From the NCBI GenBank assembly GCA_020848905.1, contig JADLHG010000031.1, forward strand, positions 434,001 to 498,000: 64,000 nucleotides of DNA, read 5' to 3'. Positions within the stretch are counted from its first letter, which is position 1. The number at the start of each line of letters is the position of its first letter. The position numbers and the translations under genes are program-made. Below the pieces are notes generated by a model. It saw only the letters and a program-made list of their open reading frames with translations, made no database searches and had not been told where the DNA came from. This document shows positions 58,282-64,000 of this stretch, in pieces. The stretch is from Deltaproteobacteria bacterium (GTDB lineage: Bacteria > Myxococcota_A > Polyangia > GCA-2747355 > JADLHG01).

Positions 58282-59856
58282 ATGGCCGACCGCCCCAGAT
58301 TCTCAGCGTTCTTTTTCATTATTTCCGCAGTCTTGGCGGCCGCGCTGGGCCTCGGTTACTACAGCTACCGGTCCGCCAACCGCCTGGCCGAGCGCAGCGC
58401 CGAGTCGGTGCAGAGCTCGAATCGGGTCCTCGGGCTCAAGCTCGTGGACCGCATCGAGAAGGTGATCCTGGACACGGACCGGACGTTCTTCAAGCTCGTG
58501 AGTCTAGACGATCCACGTGAATTCATGGAGTTATGGCGCAGAATCGTGCGCATCTCGCCCGCAGTGCAGAGCGTCATCGTGCTCGACGACCAGCGGGAGG
58601 TGGTGCACTTCGTGGCCAAGCTGGCTCCGGCCGAGCGGCGCGGTTTCCACGAGCTCTTCGCCCGACGGATCGTCCCCGACCTGGAGCTCGGCAAGCTCGC
58701 CCCCGACGAGCACAAGCATCTGCACACGAGCTATGGTGCGAAGAGCTACCTGCTCTCGTACATCCGCCGGCGCAGCGCCGGGCGCGACTACTACATCGCG
58801 CTCAACTATCACATCCCTTACATCATCCACGAGATCTTCCGGGAGGAGTTCAAGGAGCTGGAGGAGACGCGGGCCATCGCCGTGATGGACGAAGGAGGGG
58901 GCGTGCTCTACGGCTGGCCCGTCTTTTCGGACAGCAAGCTGGTCTTCGAAGCCCAGTTCCCGACGACCCTGTATCGCTGGCGACTGCAGATTTCTCCGAG
59001 GGATATAGCCTCCTTCCGTCGGCAGGCCCGCGCCCGGAAGCTCTCTGATCTGGTGCTCGTGGCGACCTCGCTCAGCGTCATTCTGGTGGGCATGGCGGTG
59101 CTCATCGTGGCGGCCCGCAAGGAGCGCCGCGCGAATCAACTCAAGAGCGAGTTCATCTCGAACGTGAGCCACGAGCTGAAGACACCGCTCTCGCTCATCC
59201 GGATGTTCGGCGAGCTCCTCTCCCTTCGCGGCGCCTCGGACCCCAAGGCCAGTAAGGAGTACGCCGAGATCATCACCCGCGAGAGCGACCGCCTGACCGC
59301 CCTCATCGACAACGTGCTCGACTTCGCACGTATCGAGCGGGGTAAGGCTGCGTACCAGTTCAGCCACGGCCGCCTCGAGCCCGTGGTGGAGCAGGTGGTC
59401 GAGCTCTGCCGGTACCGCGCCGAGCAGGGGGGCGTGCGGATTGCCACCCGCGTCGCGCCCGACCTGCCGGAGCTCCTCTTCGACGCGAGCGCGCTGACGC
59501 TGCTGCTCCTGAACCTCCTCGAGAACGCCCTCAAGTACGGTGCGGTCCGGGGAGGGGAGATCCTCGTGTCGGTCGAGCGGCAAGAGCGTCGCGTGCTCCT
59601 TCGGGTCGCCGACCAGGGGCCGGGGATCGCGAAGGAGGAGCAACGCAGGATCTTCGAACGCTTCTATCGTGGGCAGGATGCCCGCGGCAGCTCGGCCCGT
59701 GGATCGGGAATCGGCCTCAGCCTGGTGAAGCACATCGTGGAGGCGCACCATGGGCGCGTGCGGGTGGAGAGCGAGCTAGGCAAGGGAGCCAGTTTCGAGG
59801 TAAGCCTCCCCATCGCCGAGCCCGAGCCGATCCCCAAGCGGGGGGGAGCGCGATGA
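58282..59856 (+). CDS. Membrane sensor histidine kinase (PhoR-type partner)
   Basis: The 524-residue kinase has a transmembrane helix near residues 8-27, an extracytoplasmic sensor of about 240 residues, a second helix near 255-278 ([20 protein letters not shown]), a HisKA domain with acceptor His in [13 protein letters not shown], and a HATPase domain ([28 protein letters not shown]). There is no HAMP domain between helix and HisKA. The ATG at MADRPRF is chosen because the longer frame adds Arg/Pro-rich sequence before the first helix. The gene overlaps its response regulator by four bases. Confidence 0.93.
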   Translation: MADRPRFSAFFFIISAVLAAALGLGYYSYRSANRLAERSAESVQSSNRVLGLKLVDRIEKVILDTDRTFFKLVSLDDPREFMELWRRIVRISPAVQSVIVLDDQREVVHFVAKLAPAERRGFHELFARRIVPDLELGKLAPDEHKHLHTSYGAKSYLLSYIRRRSAGRDYYIALNYHIPYIIHEIFREEFKELEETRAIAVMDEGGGVLYGWPVFSDSKLVFEAQFPTTLYRWRLQISPRDIASFRRQARARKLSDLVLVATSLSVILVGMAVLIVAARKERRANQLKSEFISNVSHELKTPLSLIRMFGELLSLRGASDPKASKEYAEIITRESDRLTALIDNVLDFARIERGKAAYQFSHGRLEPVVEQVVELCRYRAEQGGVRIATRVAPDLPELLFDASALTLLLLNLLENALKYGAVRGGEILVSVERQERRVLLRVADQGPGIAKEEQRRIFERFYRGQDARGSSARGSGIGLSLVKHIVEAHHGRVRVESELGKGASFEVSLPIAEPEPIPKRGGAR

Positions 59857-60548
59857 GCGGAGCCAAGTCGAAAAAGGTCCTCGTGATCGAGGACGAGCCG
59901 GACATGGTGCGCGGCCTGCGGGACGCGATGCAGTTCGAGGGGTTCGTCGTGTTGTCGGCCTGCACGGGCATAGAGGGGATCGCGCTCGCCAAGCAGGAGC
60001 GGCCCGATCTCGTGATCCTGGACCTCATGCTCCCCGACCTCAACGGCTACCGGGCCTGCGAGGAGATTCGCCGCGGCAACCAGCAGGTGCCCATCATCAT
60101 CCTGTCTGCGCGCGGGCAGGAGGCGGACAAGATCCGAGGGCTCGAGGCCGGGGCCGACGACTACGTCACGAAGCCCTTCAGCGTCGGCGAGCTGCTGGCA
60201 CGCATCAGCGCCATCTATCGGCGGCTCGAGCGGCGATCGGGGGGCGAGGACGCGATCCAGATCGGGGCGGCCCAAGTGGACCTGAAGAAGCACGCCCTGT
60301 CCTGCAACCGAAAGACCCACGCGCTCTCGTTCTATGAGGTGGAGCTGCTGAAGCTGCTCTACGAGCGGGCCAACGAGCCGGTCTCGCGCGACGAGATCCT
60401 GGAGAAGATCTGGGGGAGCCAGGCCGCGCCGACCAATCGCACGGTGGACAACTTCATCGTGAAACTACGCCGCAAGATCGAGGACGACAGCAAAAACCCT
60501 CGACACATTCTCACGGTCTACGGGTACGGCTACAAGCTCGTCCCCTAG
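59853..60548 (+). CDS. OmpR/PhoB-family response regulator
   Basis: The 231-residue protein has a receiver domain (acidic pocket EDEPD, phospho-acceptor Asp in LDLMLPD, Thr/Lys in SAR and YVTKPF) and a winged-helix OmpR-type DNA-binding domain ([34 protein letters not shown]). It would be phosphorylated by the overlapping kinase and regulate genes not evident here. Its stop lies about 20 bp before the UPF0182 gene, which may be co-transcribed. Confidence 0.96.
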   Translation: MSGAKSKKVLVIEDEPDMVRGLRDAMQFEGFVVLSACTGIEGIALAKQERPDLVILDLMLPDLNGYRACEEIRRGNQQVPIIILSARGQEADKIRGLEAGADDYVTKPFSVGELLARISAIYRRLERRSGGEDAIQIGAAQVDLKKHALSCNRKTHALSFYEVELLKLLYERANEPVSRDEILEKIWGSQAAPTNRTVDNFIVKLRRKIEDDSKNPRHILTVYGYGYKLVP

Positions 60549-60570
60549 GCCACTAGGCACAGGTCACGGC

Positions 60571-63456
60571 ATGAAAAAGAAGCTCATCACCCTGGCCATC
60601 GCCCTGCTGGCGGTCGCCATCGTCCTGGCCGGACTCGCAACCTTCTGGACCGAGTACGAATGGTTCGTGCAGCTCGGCTTCGGCACGGTCTTCTCCACCA
60701 CGCTCATGGCGAAGCTGGGTTCGGCGATCGGGTTCGGCCTGCTGGCGCTTGCTGTGCTGGGCGTGCACGTGCACTTCATTCGGCGCCTCAGCAAGCCACG
60801 CAAGAGCTGGACCATTCCGACCGCCGAAGGCGGCGAGGTGGATATCAAGGACGTGGTGAAGAAGGTCACCACCCCCCTCGTCGTGGCAGCGGCGCTGGTG
60901 GTCGCCGTGATCATGGGCTACTGGGCGGCGCGGCACTGGGAGGACCTGCTCAAGCTCCTGCACCAGACGCCGTTCGGCAAGACCGAGCCGATCCTGGGGC
61001 GGGACATCGGGTTCTACCTGTTCGTGCTGCCGTCCCTCGAGTTCACCCAGGAGTGGCTGGTTTACCTCATGGGGATCAGCACCATCTTCTGCGCTGCGGT
61101 CTACGTCAGTCGGGGCGCCATCACCGTGGAAGGGCGCGTGCCCCTCATGTCGCGCGGCGTGCGCGGGCACCTGCTCGCCTCCCTCGCCGTGGTGGTGCTC
61201 GTCATCGCCTGGGGCTTCCGCGTCGAGATGTACGAGATCCTCTTCTCCAAGCGTGGCGTGGCCTACGGCGCGACGTACACCGACGTCAACGCTAACCTGA
61301 TCTCCTATCGGGTGCTCATCGCCGGCTGCGTCGCGGTGGCCCTCTACCTGCTGGCGCGAATCGGCTCCAAGAAGGAGGGCAAGGCGGCCATCAAGGGTCC
61401 GGCGATCGCGCTCGGGGTCGTGGCCGGTCTCTACGTCCTGGGCGTCTTCGTGTGGCCTACGGTGGTGCAGCAGCTCGTGGTCAACCCGAACGAGCTCGAC
61501 AAGGAACGCCCCTACCTCGTGCACGCGATCGCCGGGACTCGCGACGCCTACGACCTGAACCGCATCGCCGTGCAGGAATATCCGGCCAACGAGAACCTCA
61601 CCGTAGCCGACCTGAAGAAGAACCAGCTCACGATGGACAACGTGAAGATCTGGGACCATCGGCCGCTCAAGGCCACCTACCGGCAGCTTCAGGTCATTCG
61701 TCTCTACTACGACTTCCCGAACATCAGCGTCGACCGGTACAGCATCGGAGACCGCGTCTGGCAGGTCATGCTCTCCGCGAGGGAACTGGTCTACGAGCAG
61801 CTCCCCGTCTCGTCGCAGACCTGGGTCAACCGCCACCTCCAGTACACCCACGGCTACGGCGTCTGTCTGAGTCCGGTGACCCAGGCGGTGGGCGAAGGCC
61901 TCCCGGACCTCTGGATCAAGGACATCCCCCCCGAGACGCGCTTTCCGGAGCTGAAGATCGCGCGCCCCGAGATCTACTACGGCCTGAAGACCGAGGACTA
62001 CTCGCTGGTCAAGACGACCACGCAGGAGTTCGACTACCCCTCGGGGGCCGACAACCGCTACACGACCTACCAGGGGAGCGGTGGCGTGGGGATCGGGAGC
62101 TTCTTTCGCCGGCTGCTCTTCGCCATTCGCTTCATGGATCCGAACCTGGTCTTCACCTCGCACCTCACCCCGGAGAGCCGCATCCTGTTCAACCGCCAGA
62201 TCCAGGAGCGCATCAACACCGTCGCGCCCTTCCTGATGCTGGACCAGGAGCCGTACATGGTGGTCGCCGAGGGGCGCCTGTTCTGGATTCAGGACGCGTA
62301 CACCATCAGCTACCGCTACCCCTACTCGCAGCCCACCTCCCTCGGCAAGCGCGCGCGCATCAACTACATCCGGAACGCGGTGAAGGTCGTGGTGGACGCG
62401 TACAACGGCTCGCTCGCCTTCTACCTGTGGGACGACAAGGATCCGATGATTCAAACCTATCGGAAGATCTTCCCCTCGATGTTCAAGTCGTCGGCCGAGA
62501 TGCCGAAGGCGATCCGCGCCCACGTGCGATACCCGCAGGACCTCTTTGCTGTGCAGGCCACGATGTACGAGTCGTTCCACATGACCGACCCGCGGGTCTT
62601 CTACAACCAGGAAGACAAGTGGGCCATCTCGCGGGAGCTCACCGAGAAGACCGCGGGGCGCAGGGAAGCGTCGAAGATGGACGTGGGGGGCACGGCGCGC
62701 CACGTGACGGACACGAACCGCATGGCTCCCTACTACATGATCATGCGACTCCCCGAGGAGAAGCGGGAGGAGTTCCTCCTCATGGTGCCTTTCACGCCCA
62801 CGAACAAGGACAACATGGTGGCGTGGATGTCTGCGAGCTGTGATGGGGACCAGTACGGCAAGCTCCGGGTCTACACCTTCCCCAAGAAGAAGATGATCTT
62901 CGGCCCGATGCAGGTGGAGGCCCGCATCGACCAGGACGACTTCATCTCGCAGTGGATCACCCTGCGCAACCAGCAGGGCTCCACCGTGCTGCGCGGGGAC
63001 CTGCTCGTCATTCCGATCGAGGACTCCATCTTGTACGTGGAACCCGTCTACCTGCAGGCCACGCAGACCCAGCTCCCCGAGCTGAAGCAGGTCATCGTGT
63101 CCTTCGGGAAGCACCTTTCCATGAAGGGAAGCCTCGACGCCGCGCTGAAGGACGTCTTCGGCCTCAAGCAAGGCGGCGCGGCGATCACCACCGGGGCCCC
63201 CGGAAGCGCGACCCCTGTCGCTCCGGTCGCGACCTCCACCACGCAGCCGGCCTCCGGCGCACCCGAGGGGGTGAGCGAGCTGGCGCGCCGCGCGCTCCTG
63301 CACTACCGGGCCGGGCAGAAGAAGCTGGCGCAGGAGGACTGGGCCGGCTACGGCGCCGAGCAGAAGCAGCTCAAGGAGGCCCTCGAAGCGCTGGCCAGAG
63401 GACTCGAGGGGAAGCTCAAGCCCGGGACTCCGTCCGAGGCCGCGCCGAAGAAGTAG
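60571..63456 (+). CDS. UPF0182 family large membrane protein
   Basis: The 961-residue protein has about seven transmembrane helices in the first 320 residues (first helix ITLAIALLAVAIVLAGLATFW, then FVQLGFGTVFSTT), followed by a large extracytoplasmic domain with the conserved phrases PYLVHAIAGTRDAYDL, NRHLQYTHGYGV and PYYMIMRLP. This is the UPF0182/COG1615 family, present in actinobacteria, cyanobacteria and others, of unknown function. A C-terminal Ala/Pro/Thr linker leads to a short charged helix. It follows a two-component pair by 22 bp, so its expression may be tied to that operon. Confidence 0.94.
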   Translation: MKKKLITLAIALLAVAIVLAGLATFWTEYEWFVQLGFGTVFSTTLMAKLGSAIGFGLLALAVLGVHVHFIRRLSKPRKSWTIPTAEGGEVDIKDVVKKVTTPLVVAAALVVAVIMGYWAARHWEDLLKLLHQTPFGKTEPILGRDIGFYLFVLPSLEFTQEWLVYLMGISTIFCAAVYVSRGAITVEGRVPLMSRGVRGHLLASLAVVVLVIAWGFRVEMYEILFSKRGVAYGATYTDVNANLISYRVLIAGCVAVALYLLARIGSKKEGKAAIKGPAIALGVVAGLYVLGVFVWPTVVQQLVVNPNELDKERPYLVHAIAGTRDAYDLNRIAVQEYPANENLTVADLKKNQLTMDNVKIWDHRPLKATYRQLQVIRLYYDFPNISVDRYSIGDRVWQVMLSARELVYEQLPVSSQTWVNRHLQYTHGYGVCLSPVTQAVGEGLPDLWIKDIPPETRFPELKIARPEIYYGLKTEDYSLVKTTTQEFDYPSGADNRYTTYQGSGGVGIGSFFRRLLFAIRFMDPNLVFTSHLTPESRILFNRQIQERINTVAPFLMLDQEPYMVVAEGRLFWIQDAYTISYRYPYSQPTSLGKRARINYIRNAVKVVVDAYNGSLAFYLWDDKDPMIQTYRKIFPSMFKSSAEMPKAIRAHVRYPQDLFAVQATMYESFHMTDPRVFYNQEDKWAISRELTEKTAGRREASKMDVGGTARHVTDTNRMAPYYMIMRLPEEKREEFLLMVPFTPTNKDNMVAWMSASCDGDQYGKLRVYTFPKKKMIFGPMQVEARIDQDDFISQWITLRNQQGSTVLRGDLLVIPIEDSILYVEPVYLQATQTQLPELKQVIVSFGKHLSMKGSLDAALKDVFGLKQGGAAITTGAPGSATPVAPVATSTTQPASGAPEGVSELARRALLHYRAGQKKLAQEDWAGYGAEQKQLKEALEALARGLEGKLKPGTPSEAAPKK

Positions 63457-63459
63457 CGA

Positions 63460-63474
63460 CCCCCTTTCAGGGGG
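63460..63474. terminator. Small hairpin between convergent genes
   Basis: CCCCC-TTTCA-GGGGG gives a 5-bp GC stem in the 42-bp gap between the UPF0182 gene and the converging metzincin gene. No T tract follows, so its role as a terminator is only suggested. Confidence 0.3.
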
Positions 63475-63498
63475 CGAGGGTGTGGGGGGCGCGAGGGT

Positions 63499-64000
63499 TC
63501 AGGCGTGGCGGCGGCGGGTCCGTCGCGCCCCGAGCCAGAGCGCGACGAGCGCGAGGCCGGCAGCGGGTACGTCCTTCGGCGAGGCGTGTCCCGCGACGCT
63601 GCAGCCCCCCTCGTCGAGCACCACCGGCGCGCAGACCTTCGGGTCGGCCGACTTCGGGTAGGTGGCGCAGATCCCGAGCACGTCGTCCCCCTCGGGGCTG
63701 CGCTTCTTCGTCTCGCCGCGGTCGGCGAAGTTGAACATCGTCGTCTCTTTCATCGCCGCGGGGAGGTTGCCCAGCGGGTCGCACTTCGGCAGCGTCTTGC
63801 CCTGGTTGTCCTTCGGGACGGGCTTTCGCGTGCCGTCGTCGCAGGGGTGGTCGAGTCCCATCAGGTGACCGAGCTCGTGGGTGACCGTGTTCTCGACGTC
63901 GTGACGCGTCCGCTCGGCCTGGGTCCCGAAGAGGAATCCCTCGCCGTTCAGCTCGATGTCTCCGTCCAGGATCCGCCCGTCTTGGTCGCTGCCCGGGTGG
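63499..64000 (-). CDS. Secreted metzincin-like zinc protease with MYXO-CTERM-like tail (partial)
   Basis: Only the C-terminal 167 codons are present; the start lies beyond the right edge. Residues inside the window include THELGHLMGLDHP, the HExxHxxGxxH zinc motif of metzincins (matrixin/M10-like), with the third ligand His. A Cys-rich region follows. The end reads GCSVAGHASPKD, a hydrophobic stretch and RRTRRRHA, the Cys/membrane/Arg form of the MYXO-CTERM sorting signal. That implies export, processing and surface display in a myxobacterium. Reading starts outside the window, so the M in MGLDHP is internal, not a start. Confidence 0.9.
   Translation of the reverse strand, partial: HPGSDQDGRILDGDIELNGEGFLFGTQAERTRHDVENTVTHELGHLMGLDHPCDDGTRKPVPKDNQGKTLPKCDPLGNLPAAMKETTMFNFADRGETKKRSPEGDDVLGICATYPKSADPKVCAPVVLDEGGCSVAGHASPKDVPAAGLALVALWLGARRTRRRHA

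Overview
The window is GC-rich bacterial chromosome that looks myxobacterial (Myxococcota, formerly Deltaproteobacteria). The grounds are a C-terminal Cys/hydrophobic/Arg tail like the MYXO-CTERM sorting signal on a secreted metalloprotease at the right edge, LexA boxes close to the form described for that group, a PEGA-domain Ser/Thr kinase, a 2679-residue TPR protein, Asp-rich calcium-motif lipoproteins, many lipoproteins, and NtrC-type regulation. This is inference from content; no rRNA is present to settle it.

Region 1 (1-22.5 kb) is the most unusual part. It holds stress, redox and envelope genes: bacterioferritin, two alpha/beta hydrolases, a diiron MBL protein, a four-gene redox/outer-membrane operon, DUF4398/OmpA lipoproteins, an Mla-type lipid ABC transporter, and tiny LEA-like, Lmo0937, GlsB/YeaQ and DUF3309 proteins. 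In the middle lie a membrane histidine kinase and a sigma-54-dependent response regulator. Reading the gaps by eye, I find a -24/-12 element of the form GG-N10-GC with an invariant TGCA at -12 in front of eleven transcription units. Upstream of several of them are copies of a 13-bp dyad (T-T/C-GC-N5-GCCA), usually as tandem pairs exactly 21 bp apart. The simplest reading is one sigma-54 regulon run by the embedded two-component pair.

Region 2 (22.5-35.7 kb) is more ordinary. It has lexA with two tandem SOS boxes inside its own promoter, surface lipoproteins, a TPR protein, a PEGA kinase, a SpoIID-like protein, a CPBP protease-like membrane protein, tRNA-Leu(GAG) with a clear sigma-70 promoter and terminator, pyruvate kinase, and two overlapping ArsA-like ATPases.

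Region 3 (35.8-44.8 kb, plus strand) is a tight run: UshA-like nucleotidase lipoprotein, calcium-motif lipoprotein, outer-membrane barrel, lipoyl-less E2 acyltransferase, and a discoidin/MORN-like protein. It is followed by a miniature microcompartment locus of two pentamer (EutN/CcmL) shell genes and a class II aldolase with a possible encapsulation helix.

Region 4 (44.8-64 kb) holds the giant TPR protein with a degenerate M48-like end, an M16 peptidase lipoprotein, a second CPBP protein, a zinc-ribbon/Tudor-like/histone-H1-tail protein encoded partly by tandem DNA repeats, a PhoR/PhoB-type pair, a UPF0182 membrane protein, and the truncated metzincin. No insertion sequences, prophage genes, CRISPR arrays or rRNA genes were seen.
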